Assembly: GCA_019753375.1 (NCBI GenBank) | Contig: JAIELC010000027.1 | Span: 1-64,000 of the forward strand | DNA length: 64,000 bases | Direction of reading: 5' to 3' | DNA from: Sphingomonas sp. | Lineage (GTDB): Bacteria; Pseudomonadota; Alphaproteobacteria; Sphingomonadales; Sphingomonadaceae | Shown: in pieces, positions 27,781 through 37,454 of the stretch | Layout: each line of letters opens with the position of its first letter | Numbering within the stretch: the first letter of the stretch is position 1 | The notes under the pieces: generated by a model | The model's database searches: none | Told to the model about the DNA's origin: nothing | What the model saw: the letters and a program-made list of their open reading frames with translations, nothing else | Position numbers and translations under genes: made by a program

Positions 27781-29430
27781 ATGAGCGACACCAACTCCCG
27801 CAAGACTGCTATCGTAATTGGCTCCGGCATCGGCGGCATTGCCTGCGCGATCCGCCTGCAAAGCCTGGGCTTCGATACCAGCTTGCTCGAAAAACTCGAT
27901 GCACCGGGCGGCCGCGCCTATGTTCGCCGTGCCGAGGGCTTTACGTTCGACATGGGGCCGACGGTCTTGACCGTGCCGCACTTCATCGAAGAGTTGTTCA
28001 GCCTTGAACGCGATCACGCGATGCTCGGCCTGCCTGATTTCCCGCCGGAAATCCTGGGCGATGACAAGCGCATCACGAGCGGCATCAGTGGCGGACCCAA
28101 CACAAGCCGTTATCTGGAAATCATCCCGATCCTGCCGTTCTACCGCATCTATTTCGACGATGGCACTTTCTTTGATTACGATGCCGATCCGGTGCGCGTG
28201 CGCGAACAGATCAAGGCATTGGCGCCCGAAGACCTCGACGGCTATGAACGCTTCCACGAAGCCGCCCGGGCGATTTTCAATCGGGGGTTCCTCGAACTTG
28301 GCTACACCTATTTCGGCAATGTCGGCCGGATGCTCGGCGTGGTGCCCGATCTGCTCAAGCTCGGCGCGGTCCAGCCGCTGTTTTCGCTGATCAAGAAGTA
28401 TTTCAAGTCCGACAAAATGCGCCAGGTGTTCAGCTTTGAACCCCTGCTGGTGGGCGGCAACCCGATGAAGGTGCCCGCCATCTATGCGATGATCCATTTC
28501 GTCGAAAAGACCTGGGGCATCCATTTCGCGCGCGGCGGTACCGGCGCGCTGGTCGCCGCAATGATCACCAAATTCGAGGAAATGGGCGGCACCACGCGGC
28601 TGAATGCAGGCGTGACGCGGATCAATGTCGAAAAGCGCGGCGGCAAGCGCGTTGCAACCGGGGTGACGCTGGAATCGGGCGAAACGATTGCCGCCGATCT
28701 GGTGGTCTCGAACGCCGATTACGCGACGACGTATATGAAGCTGATCGACAAGAAGCACCGCACGATCAACCGCGACGCGCTGGTCAAGTTCCGCAAGCAG
28801 TCAATGTCGCTAATGGTGATCTATTTCGGCTATCGGAAGCAGGCGGGCGATCCCGATCTGCAGCACCACAACATCATCCTCGGGCCGCGCTACGAGGAAT
28901 TGCTGACCGACATCTTCGAGCGGAAAATTCTCGCGCCCGATTTCTCGCAATATCTCCACATCCCCACGCTCACCGACCCGAGCCTCGCGCCCGAGGGGCA
29001 TCACGCGGCCTATACGCTGATCCCGGTGCCGAATAATCACAGCGATCTCGATTGGAGCAAGGTCGGCGAAGGCTTCAAGGACAAGGTGCTGACGTTCCTC
29101 GAAGAGCGCGGCTATATTCCCAACCTGAAAGAACGGCTGGTGTACGAAAGTTTCGTCACGCCCGATTATTTCGAGCAGGTGCTGAGTTCGTACGTTGGCA
29201 ATGGCTTTGGCGTCGAGCCGGTGTTGACCCAGACAGCGTTCTTCCGCCCGCACAACCGCAGCGAGGATGTGTCCAACCTTTATCTGGTCGGCCAAAGCAC
29301 CCAGCCCGGCGGCGGGACGCCATCGGTGATGATGTCGGCAAAGATGACCGCGCGTGAAATCGCCAAGGATTTCGCGGTCGATCCGGCGGTGGTCAACGGC
29401 GTCCCGGAGCCGCTGTCGGTCGCAGCATAG
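27781..29430 (+). CDS. crtI: Phytoene desaturase (CrtI family)
   Basis: Carotenoid biosynthesis: desaturates phytoene to neurosporene or lycopene. 549 aa from ATG 27781 ([16 protein letters not shown]); upstream open frame overlaps lldD antisense. FAD-binding [16 protein letters not shown] at the N-terminus, then [27 protein letters not shown], and the C-terminal carotenoid-dehydrogenase signature [24 protein letters not shown]. No phytoene synthase (crtB) or other crt gene is adjacent. Confidence 0.94.
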   Translation: MSDTNSRKTAIVIGSGIGGIACAIRLQSLGFDTSLLEKLDAPGGRAYVRRAEGFTFDMGPTVLTVPHFIEELFSLERDHAMLGLPDFPPEILGDDKRITSGISGGPNTSRYLEIIPILPFYRIYFDDGTFFDYDADPVRVREQIKALAPEDLDGYERFHEAARAIFNRGFLELGYTYFGNVGRMLGVVPDLLKLGAVQPLFSLIKKYFKSDKMRQVFSFEPLLVGGNPMKVPAIYAMIHFVEKTWGIHFARGGTGALVAAMITKFEEMGGTTRLNAGVTRINVEKRGGKRVATGVTLESGETIAADLVVSNADYATTYMKLIDKKHRTINRDALVKFRKQSMSLMVIYFGYRKQAGDPDLQHHNIILGPRYEELLTDIFERKILAPDFSQYLHIPTLTDPSLAPEGHHAAYTLIPVPNNHSDLDWSKVGEGFKDKVLTFLEERGYIPNLKERLVYESFVTPDYFEQVLSSYVGNGFGVEPVLTQTAFFRPHNRSEDVSNLYLVGQSTQPGGGTPSVMMSAKMTAREIAKDFAVDPAVVNGVPEPLSVAA

Positions 29431-29458
29431 CGCCCGCTGCGCCAGCTATCGTCATCAC

Positions 29459-29495
29459 GGCGCTGCGCGCCCCCGGCACCAGCGCCGGGAGCGCC
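29459..29495. terminator. Nested hairpin between converging crtI and SDR genes
   Basis: Outer arms GGCGCT / AGCGCC enclose inner arms CCCGGC / GCCGGG, in the 72-bp gap between two convergent stop codons. Position and symmetry suit a bidirectional terminator, though there is no T-run on either side. Confidence 0.5.
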
Positions 29496-29502
29496 CATTG
29501 CG

Positions 29503-30246
29503 TCAAATCGTAAAGCCGCCGTCGATATCGATCAGCGCGCCCGTGATGTAGCTTGCCTCATCGCTCGCGAGGAAGGCGGCAAGCGCGGCGACTTCATCGG
29601 CCTTGCCATAACGGCCAAGCGCGGTGAGGGGGGTCAGCACACTGGCAAACGGACCTTCGGCAGGGTTCAGATCGGTATCGATCGGCCCCGGCTGGATGAC
29701 ATTAACCAATATGCCGCGCGCACCCAGATCGCGCGCCCAGCCGCGCGCCAGCCCGGCGACCGCAGCCTTGGTGGCGCCGTAAACCGCACCGCCCTGAACC
29801 GGCATGCTATGCGCATTGATGCTGCCGATAATCAGGATCCGGCCGCCATCGTTCAGATGTGGCATGGCTGCCTTGGTACCGTGATAGACGCCGTCAACGT
29901 TGATCGCGAACATCCGTTCGTAGGACGCAGTGTCCTCGACCGAAACCGGAGCGAAATCAGCGACGCCGGCGTTGTGGACAAGAATATCGATCTTGCCGAG
30001 CATCGCGGCAGCGTCGTTGATGGCGCGCTCGGTTTCGACCCGGTCGCCGGCATTGGCCTTGATGGCCGACCCCTTGCGGCCCGCCGCGGTGATCGCGGCA
30101 ACCACCTGATTGGCGGCGTCCTGATTACCGGCATAGGTAATGACAACGTCGGCGCCTTCAGCGGCCAGCCGCTTGGCGATCGCGGCGCCAATGCCGCGTG
30201 CGCCGCCTGTGACGAGGGCGGTCTTGCCTTCAAGTTTCTTGGTCAT
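29503..30246 (-). CDS. SDR-family oxidoreductase (FabG-like)
   Basis: 247 aa from ATG 30246. NAD(P) loop ALVTGGARGIGAAIAKRL, LVHNAGVAD, catalytic Ser in ILIIGSINAHS, Y-x3-K in GAVYGATKAAVAG, and C-terminal ASYITGALIDIDGGFTI, all classical SDR features. Related to 3-oxoacyl-ACP reductase or glucose dehydrogenase types; the true substrate is unknown. Divergent from sdhB across 198 bp. Confidence 0.85.
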   Translation of the reverse strand: MTKKLEGKTALVTGGARGIGAAIAKRLAAEGADVVITYAGNQDAANQVVAAITAAGRKGSAIKANAGDRVETERAINDAAAMLGKIDILVHNAGVADFAPVSVEDTASYERMFAINVDGVYHGTKAAMPHLNDGGRILIIGSINAHSMPVQGGAVYGATKAAVAGLARGWARDLGARGILVNVIQPGPIDTDLNPAEGPFASVLTPLTALGRYGKADEVAALAAFLASDEASYITGALIDIDGGFTI

Positions 30247-30444
30247 GGATGCGTTCCTTCTGGTCGGACGAAAGCGGCCCAACGCCGTCCCGTTCGCTCT
30301 TGCGGGAAATGGGCCCGCGCGGCGGGCAATCAATAGACGAACGCAGGATGCACTGTCGGATGCAAAATTTACACCAGCTAGCATTTGCGGGGCGGCGCGC
30401 GCTTGTGTATCGGACGGGCACGCAATGAAGGGAAGACGCTAGCA

Positions 30445-31230
30445 ATGGCCGAGTTCGCGCTGCCGAAAAATTCCAGGATCACGTCTAACGGCAAGTCTCA
30501 TCAAGCGACCGGCGATGCGAAACGCATCAAGAAATTCAAAATCTATCGCTATGATCCCGATAGCGGCGCCAATCCGCGCTATGACCGGTTCGAGGTCAAT
30601 CTGGACGAGTGCGGTCCGATGGTACTCGACGCGCTGATCAAGATGAAGGCCGAGCAGGATTCGTCGCTGACTTTTCGTCGATCGTGCCGCGAGGGGATTT
30701 GCGGATCGTGCGCGATGAACATCGATGGCACCAACACGCTCGCCTGCACCAAGGCGATCGAGGATGTGAAGGGCGAGGTCCAGATCACGCCCTTGCCGCA
30801 TATGGAAGTCATCAAGGATCTGGTCCCCGACTTCACCCATTTTTACGCCCAATATGCCTCGATCAAGCCGTGGCTGCAGACCGTCACGGCCCCGCCCAGC
30901 GGCAAGGAACGACTGCAGTCGCCCGAAGATCGGTCAAAGCTTGATGGATTGTACGAGTGCATCCTGTGCGCCTGCTGCTCGACGAGCTGCCCCAGCTATT
31001 GGTGGAACAGTGACAAATTTCTTGGTCCGGCTATTCTGCTGCAGGCCTATCGCTGGCTGGCCGACAGCCGCGACGAAATGACCGGCGAGCGGCTCGACGA
31101 GCTGGAAGACCCCTTCCGGCTGTATCGGTGCCACACGATCATGAACTGCGCGAATGTTTGCCCCAAGGGGCTCAACCCCGCCAAGGCGATCGCGGAGATC
31201 AAGAAGATGGAAGTAGAGCGAGTCGCCTGA
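30445..31230 (+). CDS. sdhB: Succinate dehydrogenase iron-sulfur subunit
   Basis: 261 aa. [2Fe-2S] ligands in CREGICGSC ... LAC, then [4Fe-4S] ligands in [11 protein letters not shown] and the [3Fe-4S]/[4Fe-4S] ligands in [20 protein letters not shown] 30445 chosen, giving MAEFALPKN. Carries electrons from SdhA to quinone. It is separated from sdhCDA by five other genes, two of them on the opposite strand, so it must have its own promoter in the 198-bp region upstream. Confidence 0.97.
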   Translation: MAEFALPKNSRITSNGKSHQATGDAKRIKKFKIYRYDPDSGANPRYDRFEVNLDECGPMVLDALIKMKAEQDSSLTFRRSCREGICGSCAMNIDGTNTLACTKAIEDVKGEVQITPLPHMEVIKDLVPDFTHFYAQYASIKPWLQTVTAPPSGKERLQSPEDRSKLDGLYECILCACCSTSCPSYWWNSDKFLGPAILLQAYRWLADSRDEMTGERLDELEDPFRLYRCHTIMNCANVCPKGLNPAKAIAEIKKMEVERVA

Positions 31231-31241
31231 TCGGGACATTT

Positions 31242-31703
31242 GTGTCGGACGCTCCCCACTTCACCTATGCACCGGCGCCCGATCATCCCGGCTGGATGAC
31301 ATGGCAACTCGCGGACACGACACGGTTCAACAGCCTGTTCGGACCGTTACTGCTCAAGGTTGAGGATGGCGTCGCACGGGTACGGATGACCCCGGCGCTG
31401 ATCCATGCCAATCTGTCGGGGCGCATGCATGGCGGCGCGCTGCTGGGCTTTATCGATATTGCCCTGTTCGCGGCGTCGCGGGGCTTTGGGCTGATTCAGG
31501 CGGGGACGTCGGTCACCGTTGATCTTTCGACACAGTTTATGGGCGGTGCGCGGATTGGCGAGCCTGTCGAGGTGCAGGTCGAGCTGCTGCGCCAGACGCG
31601 CCGATTGCTGTTCCTGCGCGGTCTGGTGGTCCAGGATGCCGATAATATCGCGTCGTTTGGCGCGACGATCCGCAAGCCGACGGGGGATGGTGCGGCCGCA
31701 TGA
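31242..31703 (+). CDS. PaaI-family hotdog thioesterase
   Basis: 153 aa from a GTG at 31242 (VSDAPHFTYAPAPDHPGW). Hotdog-fold acyl-CoA thioesterase signature: LSGRMHGGALLGFIDIALFAASRGF, with the HGG motif, then VTVDLSTQFMGGARIGEPVEVQVELLRQTRRLLFLRG. Hydrolyses an acyl-CoA of unknown chain type. 11 nt after sdhB, and its stop overlaps the zapE start, so probably co-transcribed with both. Confidence 0.82.
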   Translation: MSDAPHFTYAPAPDHPGWMTWQLADTTRFNSLFGPLLLKVEDGVARVRMTPALIHANLSGRMHGGALLGFIDIALFAASRGFGLIQAGTSVTVDLSTQFMGGARIGEPVEVQVELLRQTRRLLFLRGLVVQDADNIASFGATIRKPTGDGAAA

Positions 31704-32812
31704 CCTTTGTCATTGATCGCTACAACCAGCTGATCGCGGCGGGCGAATTGCGGCCCGATCCCGAACAGCAGGCCGCGGTTCTTCGACTGGCGGCGGTTGC
31801 GACTGAATTGGAAGCGACGCCGCCGCGCGGATCGGTCTTGTGGCGCGCCTTAGGGCGGCTGCCCGATCCACCGCGCGGCGTTTACCTGTGGGGTGGGGTC
31901 GGCCGCGGCAAATCGATGCTGATGGATCTGTTTTTCAGCTGCGTCGACATTCGCCGCAAACGCCGCGTGCATTTTCATGAATTCATGATCGAAGTGCATG
32001 CGCGCATCGCGCAGGAGCGCGAGAAAGAGGCCGGCGATCCGATTGTGCCGGTTGCCACCGCGATGGTTGGCGAAGCGCGGTTGCTGGCCTTTGATGAAAT
32101 GGTGATCAACAATTCGGCGGATGCGATGATCCTGTCGCGGTTGTTCACCGCGATGTGGGCGCGCGGGCTGACCGTGGTCGCAACATCCAACCGCCCGCCC
32201 GGCGACCTCTACAAGGACGGGCTGAACCGCGAACATTTCCTGCCCTTTATCGCGTTGTTGCGCGACAAGACCGATGTGATCGGCCTGAACGGCCCGACCG
32301 ATTATCGCCGCGACCGGCTGGGGCCGATGGATTTATGGCACGTCCCCAATGGCCCGGCCGCGACCGCCGCGCTGTCGGCGGCGTTTTTCCGGCTGACCGA
32401 TTACCCGCCCGAAGACCGCGCGCATGTGCCGACCGAGGATATTCCGGTCGGGCAGGGGCGCACGCTGCACGTGCCCAAAAGCCTGAAGGGCGTGGCGGTA
32501 TTCAGTTTCAGGCGATTGTGCGGTGAACCGCGCGGCGCGTCTGATTATCTGGCGATCGCGCGGCGCTTTCACACCGTTATCATTGTGGGTATCCCCCGGC
32601 TCGGCCCGGAAAACCGCAACGAAGCGGCGCGCTTCGTCACCTTGATCGACGCGCTATATGAAAACAGCGTCAAACTGATTGCGGCGGCCGATGCGCCGCC
32701 CGAGCAATTATACCGCGCGGGCGACGGCGCGTTTGAATTTGAACGGACCGTCAGCCGGCTGAAGGAGATGCAGTCGGACGCGTATCTGGCGCGCGGTCAC
32801 GGAATCGGTTGA
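31700..32812 (+). CDS. zapE: AFG1/ZapE-family cell-division ATPase
   Basis: 370 aa. Walker A GGVGRGKS at residues 65-72, Walker B LLAFDEM, sensor-like VVATSNRPPGDLYKDGLNR and the family sequence REHFLPFIALL. ZapE binds FtsZ at the constricting ring in E. coli; the mitochondrial homologue AFG1 acts on respiratory-chain subunits. Here it lies directly after sdhB and a thioesterase. Its 3' end overlaps the convergent acyltransferase by 62 nt. Confidence 0.9.
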   Translation: MTFVIDRYNQLIAAGELRPDPEQQAAVLRLAAVATELEATPPRGSVLWRALGRLPDPPRGVYLWGGVGRGKSMLMDLFFSCVDIRRKRRVHFHEFMIEVHARIAQEREKEAGDPIVPVATAMVGEARLLAFDEMVINNSADAMILSRLFTAMWARGLTVVATSNRPPGDLYKDGLNREHFLPFIALLRDKTDVIGLNGPTDYRRDRLGPMDLWHVPNGPAATAALSAAFFRLTDYPPEDRAHVPTEDIPVGQGRTLHVPKSLKGVAVFSFRRLCGEPRGASDYLAIARRFHTVIIVGIPRLGPENRNEAARFVTLIDALYENSVKLIAAADAPPEQLYRAGDGAFEFERTVSRLKEMQSDAYLARGHGIG

Positions 32813-33893
32813 ACAGCGTCGCCAGCCGCGCGCGCAGCCACGGTTCTGGCCAGCGCGCAATCGCCCAGGCGAGCAGCAGCATTAGCAAAACCGTCAGCGC
32901 CTGTGCGACGCGCAGCGGCACATTGTGTCCCAGCAACGTGGCGATCACGACGGCGCCGGCGTCCTGATGGATCAGGTAAAGCGGATACGTCATCAACCCG
33001 ACCGTGCGGGCGGTGCCGGGGGATATCCAGCGAGAAAGCGGTGTCTGCAGGTGCGGGGCCAATATCACAACGCCCAAAGCAACCAGAAAAATGCCCTGTG
33101 CCGTGCTGCCGGATACTGCGACGGCCATTGCCGCCTCGCGGCCCTCGCTGTGGGCGCTGATCTCGATAAGCGCCGCCGCCGTCAGCACGACCATCAATGC
33201 GCCGCGCGCAGGACCCAAGGGCCGGGTGTGGATCGCGGCAATCATCATGCCGAGCGCAAAGAACACGCCATAAGGCAGCAGTAATAAGGTTGCGGCTTGA
33301 TTGGACATGACCGCAAGCATCAGCGTGGGCTGGAAAAGCGTGGCTAGCCATCCAGCTGCACTGACGAGGCCAAGCACCCAGGCGAGCTGTTCTATCCTCT
33401 GCGGTGTCCCATGGCTGCCCAACGTTATCGCCACCGCAAGGTAGAAAAAGGTCTCGACGCCCAACGTCCAATAGACATCGTCGATCTGGTTGCCGATCGG
33501 CCAGAATGCCACGGACCGCAGCCAATCAAAGCCAATGGCAGGACCAAAATGGCCGCTGGCCGCGAGCATTGCAAACGTGACCGTCGCGCATATCCAGACG
33601 GCGGGAACCAAGCGTAAGAATCGCCGTCGCACAAATGAACGCCAGTCGGCTTGTAGTGCGGATCGGGCGATTACCAGACCCGAAATCACGAAGAATATCT
33701 CTACACCGACCCACCCGACCCGGCTGATCGCCATCCCCGAATTGGCCTCGCCATAGGACGTCAGCACAGACGCCGCGTGGTTGCTGGGTGACAGCCAATA
33801 TCCCACGTCGACATGGTAGACGACAACCAGCATTGCGCAGGCAAAGCGGATCATATCAATCGCAATGATTGGCTCGGATCGTTTGCCTCGCAT
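32751..33893 (-). CDS. Acyltransferase 3 family integral membrane protein (OafA-like)
   Basis: 380 aa with about ten hydrophobic segments. Motifs of family 3 acyltransferases: IDMIRFACAMLVVVYHVDV, with the conserved His of the first helix, and VGVEIFFVISGLVIARSA, followed by RRFLRLVPAVW. These enzymes O-acylate sugars, peptidoglycan or exopolysaccharide from a cytoplasmic acyl donor. Target unknown and no polysaccharide cluster is nearby. The last 20 codons overlap zapE tail to tail. Confidence 0.88.
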   Translation of the reverse strand: MRGKRSEPIIAIDMIRFACAMLVVVYHVDVGYWLSPSNHAASVLTSYGEANSGMAISRVGWVGVEIFFVISGLVIARSALQADWRSFVRRRFLRLVPAVWICATVTFAMLAASGHFGPAIGFDWLRSVAFWPIGNQIDDVYWTLGVETFFYLAVAITLGSHGTPQRIEQLAWVLGLVSAAGWLATLFQPTLMLAVMSNQAATLLLLPYGVFFALGMMIAAIHTRPLGPARGALMVVLTAAALIEISAHSEGREAAMAVAVSGSTAQGIFLVALGVVILAPHLQTPLSRWISPGTARTVGLMTYPLYLIHQDAGAVVIATLLGHNVPLRVAQALTVLLMLLLAWAIARWPEPWLRARLATLFNRFRDRAPDTRPTASPSAG

Positions 33894-33991
33894 TCGGGAC
33901 GGCCTAACCGGGCAGGTTTAAGATCGGGTTGCCAGTGGCGTCGTCAAGCGCGACAAAGGCGCACGTGAGTTTCGGCAAAGGGGGGAACAGC

Positions 33992-34318
33992 ATGCTCGTC
34001 ACCACCACGGAAAATGTGCCCGGCCATGCCGTCCGCGCGACGTTGGGGCAGGTCTTCGGCGTTGTTGTGCGCAGCCGGGGGATTGGCGGCAACATCACCG
34101 CCAGCCTGCGCTCGATCGTCGGGGGTGAAATCACCGAATATACCCAACTGGTCGAAGAAACCCGGCGGCAGGCGATTGACCGGATGATCCATAATGCGGT
34201 GCTGATGGGCGCAAACGCGGTGGTGATGATGCGGTTCGATTCGGGTGAGATTGCGCAGGCGATGAACGAAGTGATCGCCTATGGCACCGCTGTTATCCTT
34301 GATCCGGTGCCTGAGTGA
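33992..34318 (+). CDS. YbjQ/UPF0145-family protein
   Basis: 108 aa from ATG 33992 (MLVTTTENVPGH), with GGGGGA about ten bases upstream. The whole length matches the compact YbjQ family: TLGQVFGVVVRSRGIGGN, a central acidic GGEITEYTQLVEETRRQAIDRM helix and GANAVVMMRFDSGEI. The family is sometimes annotated as heavy-metal-binding; the role is not established. Translationally coupled to the next small gene (TGATG). Confidence 0.85.
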   Translation: MLVTTTENVPGHAVRATLGQVFGVVVRSRGIGGNITASLRSIVGGEITEYTQLVEETRRQAIDRMIHNAVLMGANAVVMMRFDSGEIAQAMNEVIAYGTAVILDPVPE

Positions 34319-34611
34319 TGCTGCGCAACGCCGTGCTGGCCTTTGCCGTCCTGCTCGCCGGCATCGGCATTGCGGGGCTGGTGGTCGACGGATCGACCTT
34401 TCCGTTCCTGCTGATGGCGCTGGTCATTCTGGGTGGCACGCTGTTCGAGCGCCGCCGGTACGGCGCGGCCGCAATGCGCGCGCCGGTCGGCCCTGCGTGG
34501 AAGGCGACACCGGAACGTTTTGTCGATGAATCGGGGGTTGCCGTGCGCGTCTGGTTCAACGCCGCAACCGGTGAACGACGCTACGTCGCAGACGATTCAG
34601 CACCCGACTGA
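34318..34611 (+). CDS. Small membrane protein of unknown function
   Basis: 97 aa from ATG 34318. Two short hydrophobic helices in the first 45 residues (NAVLAFAVLLAGIGIAGLVV and FPFLLMALVILGGTLF), followed by an Arg-rich boundary FERRRYG and a ~45-residue soluble tail with WFNAATGERRYV. No family recognised. The overlap with the ybjQ-like gene suggests a shared message and perhaps a shared task. Confidence 0.65.
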   Translation: MLRNAVLAFAVLLAGIGIAGLVVDGSTFPFLLMALVILGGTLFERRRYGAAAMRAPVGPAWKATPERFVDESGVAVRVWFNAATGERRYVADDSAPD

Positions 34612-34618
34612 CGGCGAC

Positions 34619-35722
<1,104 letters not shown>

Positions 35723-35723
<1 letters not shown>

Positions 35724-36373
35724 TGCGCGCCGTTGTGATTGCCCTTAGCATAGCCGTAACGTCATCTGCGGCTGCTCAATCCCTGACACTGTCCAGCAAG
35801 CGCGGAGAGCCCGCTATAGTCGGTGGCGGAACTGTACTGGGCGAGAATCTCGGCGTCACTTCGCAATCCCCACAGCAAATTGTCGCACAGTTTAAGAGCC
35901 TTTGTTTGCCTGATCCTGCAAACGTGGATGCGAAGATACTGATACAACAAGGATTTACTGAGAAGCCTGTTCAATTGGCCGGTCCACCCGCATCCGCGAA
36001 TGCCCTGACGCATTGGGTTAGCCCAGTTGCTACCGTGGCATATTGGCGAGGGGATACAGCCGCATTCAAGGGGCAGGCGGTGGCAGTGCCAAGTCGAGCT
36101 GCGCTGATAACAGGCCCTTTCAGCGCATTCGGTCCGCGCGATACGCAATGTACCTTCGTAACGAACGTGGCCGATTTCGAACAAGCCAAATTGGTCACTG
36201 AAGCACTCAGTGCAGATTTGGGTACGCCTTCGAAACTCGTCGTCAAAAACACATTTGCCGATGGTTTTTGGGCCACGACGAATGGAACCACGACAGTCTA
36301 CTTCAACACGCCGACGACACGAAATGGACCGCAGCCCATACATATCGCGGCGCTTGTGAAAGCATCCAAATGA
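35723..36373 (+). CDS. Exported hypothetical protein, AT-rich, embedded in the TCA operon
   Basis: 216 aa from ATG 35723, no family recognised. A signal peptide is clear ([19 protein letters not shown]), giving a periplasmic protein with two cysteines (SLCLPD and DTQCTF, possible disulfide), an [17 protein letters not shown] segment and a Thr/Asn-rich C-terminus. GC is far below the neighbours: two 60-base lines counted by hand (35881-35940 and 36181-36240) give 47-48 percent. It overlaps mdh upstream (TGATG) and sucD downstream (ATGA), so it is translated as part of the operon despite foreign-looking composition. Confidence 0.72.
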
Positions 36374-37254
36374 GCATCCTCGTCGACAAGAATACCAAGG
36401 TCATCACCCAGGGCATGACCGGGGAAACCGGCAGCTTTCATACCAAGGCAGCGCTCGATTACGGGACGCAGATGGTCGGTGGCGTTACGCCGGGCAAAGG
36501 CGGGACGACGCATCTCGATCTGCCGGTGTTCAACACGGTCGAGGAAGCCGTCGCCAAGACCGGCGCGACCGCCAGCGTCATCTACGTGCCGCCACCCTTT
36601 GCCGCCGATTCGATCCTTGAGGCCATCGACGCGCAGGTGCCACTGATCGTGACGATTACAGAGGGTATTCCGGTACTCGACATGGTCAAGGTCAAACGCG
36701 CGCTGTCGGGCTCCAGGTCACGGCTGATCGGTCCCAACTGCCCGGGCGTGCTGACGCCCGGCGAGTGCAAGATCGGCATCATGCCGGGCAGCATCTTTAA
36801 AAAGGGATCGGTCGGCGTTGTCTCGCGATCGGGCACGCTGACCTATGAAGCCGTGTTCCAGACCAGCAACGCCGGGCTTGGCCAGACGACGGCGGTCGGC
36901 ATCGGCGGCGATCCGGTCAACGGCACCAACTTCATCGACGTGCTCGAACTGTTTCTCGCCGATGATGCGACCAAGTCGATCATCATGATTGGTGAAATTG
37001 GCGGATCGGCCGAGGAAGAAGCGGCGCAGTTCCTGCGCGACGAGGCAAAGCGCGGCCGCAAAAAGCCGATGGCGGGCTTTATCGCCGGCCGCACCGCGCC
37101 GCCCGGGCGACGAATGGGCCATGCCGGCGCGATCGTGTCAGGCGGACAGGGCGGCGCCGAGGACAAGATCGCGGCGATGGAAGCCGCCGGCATCAAGGTG
37201 GCGGATTCGCCCAGCGAACTCGGCACGACCTTGCTTGCGGTTTTGAACGGGTGA
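36370..37254 (+). CDS. sucD: Succinyl-CoA synthetase (ADP-forming) alpha subunit
   Basis: 294 aa from ATG 36370. CoA-binding N-terminal fold ([35 protein letters not shown]), [21 protein letters not shown], and the phosphohistidine region [19 protein letters not shown]. Works with SucC, but no sucC is found beside it or anywhere in the window, so the beta subunit must be encoded elsewhere. Start overlaps the stop of the AT-rich orphan by 4 nt. Confidence 0.95.
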   Translation: MSILVDKNTKVITQGMTGETGSFHTKAALDYGTQMVGGVTPGKGGTTHLDLPVFNTVEEAVAKTGATASVIYVPPPFAADSILEAIDAQVPLIVTITEGIPVLDMVKVKRALSGSRSRLIGPNCPGVLTPGECKIGIMPGSIFKKGSVGVVSRSGTLTYEAVFQTSNAGLGQTTAVGIGGDPVNGTNFIDVLELFLADDATKSIIMIGEIGGSAEEEAAQFLRDEAKRGRKKPMAGFIAGRTAPPGRRMGHAGAIVSGGQGGAEDKIAAMEAAGIKVADSPSELGTTLLAVLNG

Positions 37255-37259
37255 GATTT

Positions 37260-37308
37260 CCCTCTCCCAATCGGGGAGGGGGATACCAACGCGTGTCAGC
37301 ATGCTGAC
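37260..37308. repeat. Palindromic elements in the sucD-sucA spacer (proximal part)
   Basis: Two adjacent symmetric elements: CCCTCTCCC facing GGGGAGGGGG across AATC (37260-37282, one bulge), and a perfect 14-bp palindrome GTCAGCATGCTGAC (37295-37308). The first resembles pyrimidine/purine-rich intergenic repeats common in alphaproteobacteria. Confidence 0.55.
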
Positions 37309-37414
37309 GGGCACAGATTGGATGAGGGTCGGGGCGCGCGCGGTTGGCGGGCGGCTTTTACCCTCACCAGCTTCGACAGGGTCCGCATCGGGTATGCGAA
37401 CCACGTCTGCGCAA

Positions 37415-37436
37415 CCCTTTCTCCGCAGAGAAAGGG
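37415..37436. repeat. Perfect hairpin directly upstream of sucA
   Basis: CCCTTTCTC-CGCA-GAGAAAGGG: nine paired bases and a tetraloop, ending 18 nt before the sucA start. Likely RNA structure controlling mRNA stability or initiation at sucA. Confidence 0.65.
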
Positions 37437-37454
37437 ATGAGAAGGACAAAGACC

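Noticed and set aside
37344..37454. N-terminal extension of SucA by 37 residues
   Set aside because: The added codons lie in palindromic spacer DNA and do not resemble E1 N-termini.
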